Assembly: GCF_900566075.1 (NCBI RefSeq)
Contig: NZ_UPHU01000001.1
Coordinates: 992,001-1,056,000, forward strand
DNA length: 64,000 nucleotides
Direction of reading: 5' to 3'
DNA from: Mycobacterium pseudokansasii
GTDB lineage: Bacteria > Actinomycetota > Actinomycetes > Mycobacteriales > Mycobacteriaceae
Shown: in pieces, positions 24,961 through 35,320 of the stretch
How the letters are laid out: each line of letters starts with the position of its first letter
How positions within the stretch are numbered: the first letter of the stretch is position 1
Notes under the pieces: model-generated
What the model saw: the letters and a program-made list of their open reading frames with translations, nothing else
Database searches by the model: none
Told to the model about the DNA's origin: nothing
Translations under genes and position numbers: made by a program

Positions 24961-25806
24961 ATGGTTCGCCATTTCGTCACGCTGCTGGGCGTCGTGGGGC
25001 TGCTGGCTGGCTGCGCGCACATCCCGGCGCCGCCGCCCGCCGGGTTTGGAAACGGCACGAGCTTCCACACCATCGACGTCGGCGGTGTCCAGCGCTCCTA
25101 CCGGCTATACAAGCCCGCAGGCCTGCCGCGAGCAGCCCCGCTGGTCGTCATGCTGCACGGTGGATTCGGCAGCGCCCGACAGGCTGAAAGATCTTACGAC
25201 TGGGACGAATTGGCCGATTCGGAGAAGTTCGTCGTCGCCTACCCCGACGGTCTGAATAGGGCGTGGAACGCCAACGGTGGCGGCTGCTGCGGCCGGTCCG
25301 CACGCGAAGGCGTCGACGACGTCGCCTTTGTCAGCGCGGCGGTTGCCGACGTCGCCGCGAACGTGCCCGTCGACCCGGCCAGGATCTACGCCACCGGCAT
25401 GAGCAACGGTGCCATCATGGCCTACACCCTGGCCTGCAACACCGGGATCTTCGCCGCGATCGGTCCCGTTTCGGGAACGCAACTCGACCCGTGCCCATCC
25501 CCGCATCGGGTGTCGGTCATGCATATTCACGGCACCGGGGATCCACTTGTCCGCTACTTCGGTGGGCCGGGGGCCGGATTCGCCCAGATCGACGGGCCGC
25601 CGGTCGAGGAGCTGAATGCGTTCTGGCGCAACGTTGATCAATGTGCGCGCCCTGCCACCACGACCAATGGCCGGGTTACCACGTCCACCGCTACATGCGC
25701 GAACGACCGCAGCGTGGTGCTGGTCACCGTTGACGACGGCGGCCATGAGTGGCCATCGGTGGCCAGCGAAATGTTGTGGGAGTTCTTCGCTGCCCATCCT
25801 CGTTGA
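24961..25806 (+). CDS. lpqP: Lipoprotein LpqP, esterase/PHB-depolymerase-like
   Basis: 281 residues. A lipoprotein signal peptide (VRHFVTLLGVVGLLAGC, lipobox LAGC with Cys at about residue 19) predicts anchoring to the outer face of the plasma membrane. The mature part is an alpha/beta-hydrolase of the Esterase_phd type: the oxyanion motif LHGGFGSARQAE, the NANGGGCCG segment, nucleophile elbow TGMSNGA, and a terminal GGHEW with the catalytic His. Substrate unknown; extracytoplasmic ester or polyester hydrolysis is inferred. Confidence 0.88.
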   Translation: MVRHFVTLLGVVGLLAGCAHIPAPPPAGFGNGTSFHTIDVGGVQRSYRLYKPAGLPRAAPLVVMLHGGFGSARQAERSYDWDELADSEKFVVAYPDGLNRAWNANGGGCCGRSAREGVDDVAFVSAAVADVAANVPVDPARIYATGMSNGAIMAYTLACNTGIFAAIGPVSGTQLDPCPSPHRVSVMHIHGTGDPLVRYFGGPGAGFAQIDGPPVEELNAFWRNVDQCARPATTTNGRVTTSTATCANDRSVVLVTVDDGGHEWPSVASEMLWEFFAAHPR

Positions 25807-25860
25807 GCACGACCCATTACACCTCTTGTACGGTTGTCGGTAAAATGTAATATTGGTGAC

Positions 25861-27489
25861 ATGCCAGACACCCATGTCGTCACCAATCAGGTCCCGCCGC
25901 TGGACAACCACAATCCCGCCACTTCACCGATGCTCGTCGAAGCGCTGATCCGCGAGGGTGGACAGTGGGGACTGGACGAGGTGAACGAGCTCGGCGCGAT
26001 CTCGGGCGGCCACGACGCCCAGCGCTGGGGTGAGCTGGCCGATCGCAACCGGCCCGTCCTGCACACCCATGACCGGGTGGGCCACCGCATCGATGAAGTC
26101 GAATACGACCCGGCTTACCACGAACTGATGCGCACCGCGATCGCGCACGGGCTGCATGCCGCCCCCTGGGCCGACGACCGGCCGGGAGCCCACGTGGTGC
26201 GCGCCGCCAAGACGTCCGTGTGGACCGTCGAGCCCGGCCATATCTGTCCGATCTCGATGACCTACGCCGTCGTGCCGGCGCTGCGCCACAACCCCGAGCT
26301 GGCAAGCGTTTACGAGCCGCTGCTTACCAGCCGCGAGTACGATCCGGAGCTCAAGCTCGCCAGCACGAAACGCGGTATCACCGCGGGCATGTCGATGACC
26401 GAGAAGCAGGGCGGCTCCGACGTGCGCGCCGGCACCACCGAGGCGACGCCGAACGCTGATGGCACCTACAGCTTGACCGGCCACAAGTGGTTCACCTCCG
26501 CGCCGATGTGCGACATCTTTCTGGTGCTCGCGCAGGCCCCAAAGGGGTTGTCCTGCTTCATGCTGCCGCGGATCCTTCCCGACGGCACCCGCAACCGGAT
26601 GTTCCTGCAGCGGCTCAAGGACAAGCTCGGCAACCACGCCAACGCCTCCAGCGAAGTCGAATACGACGGTGCCATCGCGTGGCTGGTCGGCGAGGAGGGC
26701 CGCGGCGTCCCCACCATCATCGAAATGGTCAACCTGACCCGCCTGGACTGCACCCTGGGCAGCGCCACCAGCATGCGCACCGGTCTCACCCGTGCCATCC
26801 ACCATGCGCAGCACCGTAAGGCGTTCGGCGCCTACCTGATCGACCAGCCGTTGATGCGCAACGTGCTGGCCGACCTGGCGGTGGAGGCCGAGGCGGCCAC
26901 GATCGTGGCGATGCGGATGGCCGGTGCCACCGATAACGCGGCGCGCGGCGACGAGACCGAGGCGTTATTCCGCCGTATCGGCCTGGCGGCCAGCAAGTAT
27001 TGGGTGTGCAAACGGTCAACTCCGCACGCCGCCGAGGCGCTGGAATGCTTGGGCGGCAACGGCTATGTCGAGGATTCCGGCATGCCCAGGCTCTACCGGG
27101 AGGCGCCGCTGATGGGCATCTGGGAGGGCTCGGGCAATGTCAGCGCACTGGACACGTTGCGCGCCATGGCAACTCGTCCAGAATGCGTGGAGGTGCTGTT
27201 CGACGACCTGGCTAACAGTGCGGGCCAGGATGCCCGCTTGGACGGCCATGTCGACCGGCTGCGGGAACAGCTGGGCGACCTGGACACCATCCAATACCGG
27301 GCCCGCAAGATAGCCGAGGATATCTGCCTGGCGCTACAGGGGTCACTGCTGGTGCGACACGGGCATCCGGCCGTGGCCGAGGCGTTCTTGGCCACCCGGC
27401 TCGGCGGGCAGTGGGGCGGGGCGTTCGGCACCATGCCGACCGGACTGGATCTGGCGCCCATTCTCGAGCGTGCTTTAGTCAAGGGATGA
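25861..27489 (+). CDS. fadE8: Acyl-CoA dehydrogenase FadE8 (AidB-like subclass)
   Basis: 542 residues, longer than classic acyl-CoA dehydrogenases and typical of the AidB-like group. It has a tetramer-capping N-terminal region (VTNQVPPLDNHNPATSPMLV), the FAD-binding ISMTYAVVP and MTEKQGGSDVRAGTTEA loop, GHKWFTSAPMCDIFLVLA, and the C-terminal domain with HRKAFGAYLIDQPLMRNVLA and ECLGGNGYVEDSGMPRLYRE. The ATG at 25861 was preferred to 25834 because homology begins there. It probably oxidises an acyl-CoA to an enoyl-CoA, feeding the two enoyl-CoA hydratases coupled to it. An inverted repeat attaca/tgtaat (25816-25851) flanks the likely promoter. Confidence 0.93.
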   Translation: MPDTHVVTNQVPPLDNHNPATSPMLVEALIREGGQWGLDEVNELGAISGGHDAQRWGELADRNRPVLHTHDRVGHRIDEVEYDPAYHELMRTAIAHGLHAAPWADDRPGAHVVRAAKTSVWTVEPGHICPISMTYAVVPALRHNPELASVYEPLLTSREYDPELKLASTKRGITAGMSMTEKQGGSDVRAGTTEATPNADGTYSLTGHKWFTSAPMCDIFLVLAQAPKGLSCFMLPRILPDGTRNRMFLQRLKDKLGNHANASSEVEYDGAIAWLVGEEGRGVPTIIEMVNLTRLDCTLGSATSMRTGLTRAIHHAQHRKAFGAYLIDQPLMRNVLADLAVEAEAATIVAMRMAGATDNAARGDETEALFRRIGLAASKYWVCKRSTPHAAEALECLGGNGYVEDSGMPRLYREAPLMGIWEGSGNVSALDTLRAMATRPECVEVLFDDLANSAGQDARLDGHVDRLREQLGDLDTIQYRARKIAEDICLALQGSLLVRHGHPAVAEAFLATRLGGQWGGAFGTMPTGLDLAPILERALVKG

Positions 27490-28424
27490 CTCATGCGATC
27501 AGGCCGGTCGATTTCGGCAATCTGAAAACGATGACCTACGAGGTCGCCGATCGAGTTGCGCGGATCACCTTCAATCGGCCCGAGAAAGGCAACGCGATCG
27601 TCGCGGATACACCGCTGGAGTTGTCGGCGCTGGTGGAGCGCGCCGACCTCGATCCCAAGGTGCACGTCATTCTGGTCTCCGGCCGGGGCGACGGTTTCTG
27701 CGCGGGCTTCGACCTGTCGGCTTACGCGGACGGCACCGGCTCGGCGGGCGGCACCGGCGCCTACCAGGGCACGGTGCTGGACGGCAAGACGCAGGCCGTC
27801 AACCACCTGCCCAACCAGCCGTGGGACCCGATGATCGACTACCAGATGATGAGCCGGTTCGTGCGCGGGTTCTCCAGCCTGATGCATGCCGACAAGCCGA
27901 CGGTGGTCAAGATTCACGGCTACTGCGTGGCCGGCGGCACCGACATCGCGCTGCACGCCGACCAGGTGATCGCCGCAGCCGACGCCAAGATCGGGTACCC
28001 GCCGACACGGGTCTGGGGTGTGCCCGCGGCGGGCTTGTGGGCACACCGGCTCGGCGACCAGCGTGCCAAACGTTTGCTGTTCACGGGCGATTGCATCACC
28101 GGTGCCCTAGCGGCCGAATGGGGCCTGGCCGTTGAGGCGCCGGATCCGAAGGACCTCGACGAACGCACCGAGCGGCTGGTGCAACGGATCGCTGCCTTGC
28201 CGGTCAATCAGCTGGTCATGATCAAGCTGGCGCTCAATTCGGCTCTGCTGCAACAGGGTGTGGCCACCAGCAGGATGGTCAGCACGGTATTCGACGGGAT
28301 CGCCCGGCACACGCCCGAGGGCCACGCCTTCGTCGCCGACGCGGTCGAGCACGGCTTCCGGGATGCGGTCAAGCACCGCGACGAGCCCTTCGGCGACTAC
28401 GGCCGGAAAGCGTCCGGAGTGTAA
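27486..28424 (+). CDS. echA4: Enoyl-CoA hydratase/isomerase EchA4
   Basis: 312-residue crotonase-fold protein. The start ATG overlaps the fadE8 stop (ATGA). Motifs: FNRPEKGNAI at the N-terminus, the oxyanion loop RGDGFCAGFDLSAY, a long insertion before the second oxyanion helix VKIHGYCVAGGTDIALHADQ, and RVWGVPAAGLWAHRLG. The Glu residues normally used for hydration are not obvious (PTRVWGVPAAG in place of the usual PExxxGxxP), so the reaction may not be classical hydration. In the fadE8-echA4-regulator-echA5 operon it acts on the same acyl-CoA pathway; the substrate is unknown. Confidence 0.92.
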   Translation: MTHAIRPVDFGNLKTMTYEVADRVARITFNRPEKGNAIVADTPLELSALVERADLDPKVHVILVSGRGDGFCAGFDLSAYADGTGSAGGTGAYQGTVLDGKTQAVNHLPNQPWDPMIDYQMMSRFVRGFSSLMHADKPTVVKIHGYCVAGGTDIALHADQVIAAADAKIGYPPTRVWGVPAAGLWAHRLGDQRAKRLLFTGDCITGALAAEWGLAVEAPDPKDLDERTERLVQRIAALPVNQLVMIKLALNSALLQQGVATSRMVSTVFDGIARHTPEGHAFVADAVEHGFRDAVKHRDEPFGDYGRKASGV

Positions 28425-28428
28425 CTTC

Positions 28429-29163
28429 ATGCCGAAATCGCTGGCGCGCATGACCGCTCGCTCAGTGGTGCTCAGTCTGCTGCTCGGGGCTCACCCCGCG
28501 TGGGCCAGTGCAGGCAAACTGGTCAGGCTGACAGCCGATTTCGGTATCAAGGAGGCGACGTTGCGGGTGGCGCTGACCCGTATGGTCAGCACCGGCGACC
28601 TGATCAGATCCGCCGACGGTTACCGGCTTTCGGATCGGTTGCTGGCCCGTCAGCGGCGGCAGGACGAGGCTATGCGCCCGCGGGCCCGGGACTGGAACGG
28701 CTCCTGGCGCCTGGTAGTGATCACCAGCGTCGGCAACGACGCCCGCACCCGCGCCGCGTTGCGAACCAACCTGCAGGACAAGCGGTTCGGTGAACTACGC
28801 GAAGGGGTGTGGTTGCGGCCCGACAACCTCGACCTGGAACTTCCCCCTGATATCACAGCTCAGGTGCGGGTGCTCAGCGCCCACGATGACGCACCCGCTG
28901 AGCTGGCGGCACGGCTATGGGACCTAGCCGACTGGGCCGACGCCGGCGAGCAGTTGCTGGACGAGATCGCCCAAGCCGCAGACATTCCCGGTCGTTTCGT
29001 GGTGGCCGCCGCGATGGTCCGCCATCTGCTCACCGATCCGATGCTGCCCGCCGAACTGCTGCCCGCACAGTGGCCGGGTGCCCGGCTGCGCGCGGCATAC
29101 CATGACTTCGCCACCGAGCTGGCGAAACGCCTTGACCCAACTCAACTTCTGGAGGCGACGTGA
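28429..29163 (+). CDS. PaaX-family-like transcriptional regulator
   Basis: 244 residues with the PaaX N-terminal winged helix: TARSVVLSLLLGAHPAWASA, LVRLTADFGIKEATLRVALT and RMVSTGDLIRSADGYRLSDR; then the PaaX C-terminal region with WNGSWRLVVITSVGNDARTR, DKRFGELREGVWLRPDNL and AARLWDLADWADAGEQLLDE. PaaX repressors sense aryl-CoA or acyl-CoA esters (phenylacetyl-CoA in E. coli). Sitting between echA4 (4-bp gap) and echA5 (GTGA overlap) it probably controls this operon in response to its acyl-CoA substrate. Confidence 0.88.
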   Translation: MPKSLARMTARSVVLSLLLGAHPAWASAGKLVRLTADFGIKEATLRVALTRMVSTGDLIRSADGYRLSDRLLARQRRQDEAMRPRARDWNGSWRLVVITSVGNDARTRAALRTNLQDKRFGELREGVWLRPDNLDLELPPDITAQVRVLSAHDDAPAELAARLWDLADWADAGEQLLDEIAQAADIPGRFVVAAAMVRHLLTDPMLPAELLPAQWPGARLRAAYHDFATELAKRLDPTQLLEAT

Positions 29164-29924
29164 GCGATCTGGTGCAAGTGGAGCGCACCGGCCCGGTGAC
29201 CACGGTAATCATCAACCGGCCGGCGGAGCGCAATGCGGTCAACGGCCCGACGGCCGCCGCGCTCTATTCGGCATTCGAGCAATTCGACCGCGACGACACC
29301 GCTGCGGTGGCCGTGTTGTGCGGTAATGGCGGAACCTTTTGCGCCGGAGCTGATTTGAAGGCCTTCGGCACGGCGGAGGCAAATGCCGTGCACCGCACGG
29401 GCCCAGGTCCGATGGGCCCGTCACGAATGGTGCTGTCCAAACCGGTAATTGCCGCTGTCAGTGGCTACGCCGTAGCCGGTGGTCTGGAATTGGCGTTGTG
29501 GTGCGACCTGCGGGTGGCCGAAGAGGACGCCGTGTTCGGTGTGTTCTGCCGCCGCTGGGGAGTACCGCTGATCGACGGCGGCACGGTGCGGTTGCCGCGG
29601 CTGATCGGACACAGCCGGGCGATGGACATGATCCTCACCGGCCGGGCGGTGCGGGCTGATGAGGCGCTGGCGATGGGACTGGCCAATCGTGTGGTGCCCA
29701 AGGGGCAGGCCAGGCAGGCGGCCGAGGCGTTGGCGGCCGAGTTGGCCGCCCTGCCGCAGCAGTGCCTGCGATCGGATCGGTTGTCGGCGCTGCACCAATG
29801 GGGTCTGCCCGAATCGGCGGCGCTCGATCTGGAATTCGCCAGCATGTCCCGGGTGGCGGGCGAGGCGTCGACGGGAGCCGCACGCTTTGCCGCGGGCGCC
29901 GGTCGCCACGGCGCCCCGGCGTGA
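29160..29924 (+). CDS. echA5: Enoyl-CoA hydratase/isomerase EchA5
   Basis: 254-residue crotonase. The GTG start overlaps the upstream stop (GTGA). Motifs: INRPAERNAVNGPTAAALYS, CGNGGTFCAGADLKAFG (first oxyanion loop), KPVIAAVSGYAVAGGLELAL (second), and CRRWGVPLIDGGTVRLPRLI; a DGG replaces the usual catalytic Glu-containing segment, so the exact reaction is uncertain. In M. tuberculosis mmpL5-mmpS5 follow echA5, but here the next genes are the DUF3060 pair. Confidence 0.92.
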   Translation: MSDLVQVERTGPVTTVIINRPAERNAVNGPTAAALYSAFEQFDRDDTAAVAVLCGNGGTFCAGADLKAFGTAEANAVHRTGPGPMGPSRMVLSKPVIAAVSGYAVAGGLELALWCDLRVAEEDAVFGVFCRRWGVPLIDGGTVRLPRLIGHSRAMDMILTGRAVRADEALAMGLANRVVPKGQARQAAEALAAELAALPQQCLRSDRLSALHQWGLPESAALDLEFASMSRVAGEASTGAARFAAGAGRHGAPA

Positions 29925-29943
29925 CGTGACGGCGCCCGGCGCG

Positions 29944-30426
29944 TCAGCCGCCTTTGTTGATGGTGTTGCCCGAGCCGATGTTGTCGACCTTCGGGTCACC
30001 GTCCTTGTAGGTGATGGTGTTGTTGAGCCCCAGCACGCTCAGGTGCTGGTCGATCTTGTCGAAGGTGATCTTGTTGTTGGTGCCGCCGATGGTCACCGTC
30101 GAGCAGGTGCCGTTGACGGTGAGGGTGTTTTCCGAGCCGGCGACATTCAGTGACTTGCCGTCGGCGCAGTCCAGGGTGGCGGTCGTCCCGATCGACCCGT
30201 AGTTCAGCATGTTGCCGATCTCGATCGACGCGGTCGTCGGGGGCCCGTTGGACGTGGACGGCGCCGCCGTTCCGCTGCTCGTCGCGGTTGTGGACTTTCC
30301 GGAGCTGCTGGTGGCCGGCGGGGGATTGGCCGTCGAGCTGCAGGCGACCAGCCCGGCGGCCGTCGTGCCGAGTGCCAGTGTCAGAGCGATCGCGGACAGC
30401 CGCGAGGTGGGGACGTGAGCGCGCAT
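29944..30426 (-). CDS. DUF3060 lipoprotein
   Basis: 160 residues. Signal peptide with lipobox (LALGTTAAGLVACSS, Cys at about 29), then a Ser/Thr/Pro-rich linker, then a DUF3060 domain built of short beta repeats: TATLDCADGKSLNVAGSENT, LTVNGTCSTVTIGGTNNKIT, and FDKIDQHLSVLGLNNTITYK. The pattern LxVxGxxNxxxxxGxCxxVxVxGxxNxVxxD suggests a small right-handed beta-solenoid. It is next to a second DUF3060 gene on the same strand, and both face away from a TetR gene. Function unknown; a surface-exposed structural or binding role is inferred. Confidence 0.88.
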   Translation of the reverse strand: MRAHVPTSRLSAIALTLALGTTAAGLVACSSTANPPPATSSSGKSTTATSSGTAAPSTSNGPPTTASIEIGNMLNYGSIGTTATLDCADGKSLNVAGSENTLTVNGTCSTVTIGGTNNKITFDKIDQHLSVLGLNNTITYKDGDPKVDNIGSGNTINKGG

Positions 30427-30441
30427 AGGCTCCTCGATTCC

Positions 30442-30828
30442 TTAGGGGCCCACTCGCTGGAGCCGGTTGACCATACCCAGTTCGCGGCCGCGATCCCAGA
30501 TGAATGGATCGCCGTTCTTGAAGAACACCGTCTGATCCCAACCGTAGACCGTGATGTCGTTGATCACCGTGTCGGCAACGACGGTGTTGGACGAGCCCAT
30601 CACCGTCACCGCCCAGCACGTTCCCTTCGCGGTGATGATGTTGGCGGTGCCGTTGACCAACAGGGTCGAATCGTTGCAGTCCAAGACCTGCTCGAGGCCC
30701 TCGCCGGTGATATGGGTGTCGCCGTTTTTCGCGTGCGCGGCCGGCGGTAGCGCGATCGACGTGACGGCGGTGGTGACGATGGTGACGGCGCAGCTGGCCA
30801 GTGACGCGGCGGCGGTTGTCCATTTCAC
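30442..30828 (-). CDS. DUF3060 secreted protein
   Basis: About 128 residues from the GTG at 30828 (VKWTTAAASLASCAVTIVTT, a Sec signal peptide ending near AHAKNG). Then a DUF3060 domain: LEQVLDCNDSTLLVNGTANI, ITAKGTCWAVTVMGSSNTVV and NDITVYGWDQTVFFKNGDPF. No lipobox is clear, so it is probably released or periplasmic. I preferred 30828 because GGAGGG lies upstream; a GTG at 30882 would add 18 residues read through a run of nine G/C bases. Paralogue of the neighbouring DUF3060 lipoprotein, 15 bp away. Confidence 0.82.
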   Translation of the reverse strand: MKWTTAAASLASCAVTIVTTAVTSIALPPAAHAKNGDTHITGEGLEQVLDCNDSTLLVNGTANIITAKGTCWAVTVMGSSNTVVADTVINDITVYGWDQTVFFKNGDPFIWDRGRELGMVNRLQRVGP

Positions 30829-30834
30829 TGCGGG

Positions 30835-30843
30835 CCCCCCCCC
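30835..30843. repeat. Homopolymer tract (9 C on plus strand, G on the coding strand)
   Basis: Nine consecutive C at 30835-30843, immediately before the GTG start of the minus-strand DUF3060 gene, between it and its GGAGGG. Length changes here would alter ribosome-site spacing, or the frame if the upstream GTG at 30882 is used. Confidence 0.8.
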
Positions 30844-30879
30844 TCCGTTGGCGCGTGATCGGTGCTCGATTGAGGTGTG

Positions 30880-31003
30880 CACCTAGCCTAGGTGTAGTGC
30901 CCTGCCCGACGACAGCGTTGAGCGCATTTGGTTGACACCCCGCCGCGCCCGCCTCTGGCGCGGTCGATCCACGGTCGGGTCAACTAGAGTCATTAGTTGA
31001 CCC
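30880..31003. promoter_or_regulatory. Two palindromic operators in the DUF3060/TetR divergent gap
   Basis: Site 1: cacctag-c-ctaggtg (30880-30894), perfect 15-bp palindrome. Site 2: gggtcaacta (30977-30986) and tagttgaccc (30994-31003), perfect 10-bp arms with a 7-nt spacer. They lie between the divergent DUF3060 gene and the TetR gene (starts 31082); site 2 in particular has the size and symmetry of a TetR operator. Confidence 0.65.
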
Positions 31004-31081
31004 ACCGTTGACCTCCCACAACCGCTAGAGCGGCGATGACCCACCGTCATTCGCACGTGGAGCAATTGAAGGACGATCGTC

Positions 31082-31729
31082 ATGGCAGCTTCGCCGGAAT
31101 CGCCGTCAACGGCTGGGCGCCAGCGCGCCGTGAAAGCCGCGGCGCGGCCGGCCAAGTTGAGCCGAGATTCCATCGTCGAGGGTGCCCTGACCTTCCTGGA
31201 CCGGGAGGGCTGGGATTCGCTGACCATCAACGCGCTGGCGACCCAACTGGGAACCAAGGGGCCGTCGCTGTACAACCATGTGGACAGCCTGGAGGACCTG
31301 CGCCGCGCGGTGCGGGTTCGGGTGATCGACGACATCATCACGATGCTGAACAGGGTTGGCGAGGGGCGCGCCCGCGATGACGCGGTATTGGTCATGGCGG
31401 GTGCGTACCGCAGCTATGCCCACCACCATCCGGGTCGGTACTCGGCATTCACCCGGATGCCGTTGGGCGGCGACGATCCCGAGTACGCCGCGGCGACCAG
31501 AAGTGCCGCCGCGCCGGTGATCGCTGTGCTGTCCTCCTACGGCCTGGAAGGCGAAGAGGCCTTTTACGCAGCGCTGGAGTTCTGGTCGGCACTACACGGG
31601 TTCGTGCTGCTGGAAATGACCGGCGTGATGGATGAGATCGATACCGACGCGGTGTTCTCCGACATGGTGTTGCGCCTGGCGGCGGGGATGGAAAAGCGCA
31701 CCGCGGAGCACGGCGCCAAGCAGGCCTAA
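31082..31729 (+). CDS. TetR/AcrR-family transcriptional regulator
   Basis: 215 residues. N-terminal helix-turn-helix is clear: SRDSIVEGALTFLDREGWDS, LTINALATQLGTKGPSLYNH and VDSLEDLRRAVRVR; the C-terminal part is a TetR_C (WHG-type) ligand domain with AYRSYAHHHPGRYSAFTRMP and ALHGFVLLEMTG. Orthologue of the TetR gene that precedes rpsL in M. tuberculosis. It is divergent from the two DUF3060 genes and the gap carries strong palindromes, so control of those genes and itself is likely. Confidence 0.88.
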   Translation: MAASPESPSTAGRQRAVKAAARPAKLSRDSIVEGALTFLDREGWDSLTINALATQLGTKGPSLYNHVDSLEDLRRAVRVRVIDDIITMLNRVGEGRARDDAVLVMAGAYRSYAHHHPGRYSAFTRMPLGGDDPEYAAATRSAAAPVIAVLSSYGLEGEEAFYAALEFWSALHGFVLLEMTGVMDEIDTDAVFSDMVLRLAAGMEKRTAEHGAKQA

Positions 31730-31781
31730 CGCTGATTGGGTAGGCCCGGGTAATGGATCTCCGCTTGGTTCGGGCACCACT

Positions 31782-31811
31782 TTGACCTGCCTGACCGCCG
31801 AGCGGTATTGT
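31782..31811 (+). promoter_or_regulatory. Probable promoter of the str operon (rpsL)
   Basis: TTGACC (31782-31787), an 18-nt spacer and TATTGT (31806-31811), followed by ggttg as in the rplJ promoter. The resulting leader is about 250 nt. Confidence 0.65.
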
Positions 31812-31817
31812 GGTTGC

Positions 31818-32071
31818 TCGTGCCTGGCGGCCTACAGCGCCCGACTTGAGGGCGTGGATGCCGGGCCAATTCGCATGTCCATGATGTCACCGAGATGTCA
31901 TGGACGAGGCGGATTGAGTTCGGAGGCCAACCGCATGCGACGCACCCGGCAGCGGGGTACGGCGTTTGACACGACGTTGGTTCCGAGGCAGGGCATAACT
32001 GCAGTACAAGGACTTGATAACAATACGGGGACCGGAGCCGGACCCTAGACAGCGACACAGAAAGCCGGTAG
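31818..32071 (+). promoter_or_regulatory. rpsL 5' leader
   Basis: About 254 nt with no gene. It includes a perfect 8-bp hairpin gtccatga (31877-31884) / tcatggac (31898-31905). Nothing matches a riboswitch I know; it may carry ribosomal-protein feedback control. Confidence 0.4.
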
Positions 32072-32446
32072 ATGCCAACCATTCAGCAGCTGGTCCGAAA
32101 GGGTCGTCGGGACAAGATCGCCAAGGTCAAGACCGCGGCTCTCAAGGGCAGCCCGCAGCGCCGTGGCGTGTGCACTCGGGTGTACACCACCACTCCGAAG
32201 AAGCCGAACTCGGCGCTTCGCAAGGTCGCGCGGGTGAAGCTGACCAGTCAGGTTGAGGTCACGGCATACATCCCCGGCGAGGGCCACAACCTGCAGGAGC
32301 ACTCGATGGTGCTGGTGCGTGGCGGCCGGGTGAAGGACCTGCCCGGTGTGCGGTACAAAATCATCCGCGGTTCGCTCGACACCCAGGGAGTGAAGAACCG
32401 CAAGCAGGCTCGCAGCCGTTACGGCGCCAAGAAGGAGAAGAGCTGA
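32072..32446 (+). CDS. rpsL: 30S ribosomal protein S12
   Basis: 124 residues, small-subunit decoding-centre protein. Opens [14 protein letters not shown]; the conserved [20 protein letters not shown] and [20 protein letters not shown], then [15 protein letters not shown]. Lys43 and Lys88, the usual sites of streptomycin-resistance mutations, are both wild type. The stop overlaps the rpsG start (TGATG). First gene of the str operon. Confidence 0.99.
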
Positions 32447-32916
32447 TGCCGCGCAAAGGGCCCGCGCCCAAGCGTCCGTTGGTCAACGACCCGGTGTACG
32501 GGTCGCAGCTGGTCACCCAACTGGTGAACAAGGTTCTGCTGAAGGGGAAGAAATCGCTGGCCGAGCGCATTGTTTATGGAGCGCTCGAACATGCCCGCGA
32601 CAAGACCGGCACCGATCCCGTCATCACCCTCAAGCGCGCTCTCGACAATGTCAAACCGGCCTTGGAGGTCCGCAGCCGCCGCGTGGGTGGTGCGACCTAC
32701 CAGGTGCCGGTCGAGGTGCGCCCGGACCGGTCGACCACGCTGGCGCTGCGCTGGCTCGTCGGCTACTCGCGGCAACGCCGGGAGAAGACGATGATCGAAC
32801 GGTTGGCAAACGAAATTCTGGATGCCAGCAACGGCCTCGGGGCCTCCGTCAAGCGGCGTGAGGACACCCACAAGATGGCCGAGGCGAACCGCGCCTTTGC
32901 GCATTATCGCTGGTGA
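32446..32916 (+). CDS. rpsG: 30S ribosomal protein S7
   Basis: 156 residues. It binds 16S rRNA to nucleate the 30S head. Typical [20 protein letters not shown] start, [20 protein letters not shown], and [40 protein letters not shown], with the terminal [14 protein letters not shown]. The start overlaps the rpsL stop. In other bacteria S7 represses the str operon, so a similar role is possible. Confidence 0.99.
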   Translation: MPRKGPAPKRPLVNDPVYGSQLVTQLVNKVLLKGKKSLAERIVYGALEHARDKTGTDPVITLKRALDNVKPALEVRSRRVGGATYQVPVEVRPDRSTTLALRWLVGYSRQRREKTMIERLANEILDASNGLGASVKRREDTHKMAEANRAFAHYRW

Positions 32917-32991
32917 GAGCTGCCGGCGAGAGGCGGCCGGGCGCAACCGACAGCGAATTAACTACGCAACCGAAAGAGTGGGAAGACTTCT

Positions 32992-35079
<2,088 letters not shown>

Positions 35080-35097
<18 letters not shown>

Positions 35098-35214
35098 GTG
35101 CAGCCTACGAGGCAAGGAGTCGAGCAATGAGCACAGCGAAGGCGACGGGCGAGTAGGTGCAGCCTACGAGGCAAGGAGTCGAGCAATGAGCACAGCGAAG
35201 GCGACGGGCGAGTA
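35080..35214 (+). repeat. 59-bp tandem repeat (MIRU-like) at the fusA-tuf junction
   Basis: Two identical 59-bp units (35080-35138 and 35139-35197) and a 17-bp partial third (35198-35214). The first unit starts inside the last codons of fusA. Each unit contains AAGGAG, 7 nt, ATG and a 9-codon frame reading MSTAKATGE then stop; the last five codons copy the fusA C-terminus. The organisation (stop, short spacer, ribosome site, start, mini-ORF in an operon gap) is that of mycobacterial interspersed repetitive units, though the unit is shorter than the classic 77-101 bp forms. Confidence 0.9.
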
Positions 35215-35320
35215 ATAGGTCGTCGGGCTCACGAGTAAGCTGGCCCGGTTACCTACCGCGGCATAACCGAAAACATCAACACTGCTTTTATAAGCACCAA
35301 CAGTCCAGGAGGACACAACA

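Noticed and set aside
25816..25851. attaca/tgtaat inverted repeat before fadE8 as a firm operator
   Set aside because: Arms are only 6 bp with a 24-bp spacer, which can occur by chance; mentioned in the fadE8 entry only.
35107..35215. Independent small gene in the fusA-tuf gap
   Set aside because: The reading frames are the 9-codon mini-ORFs of the 59-bp repeat; no unique coding content.
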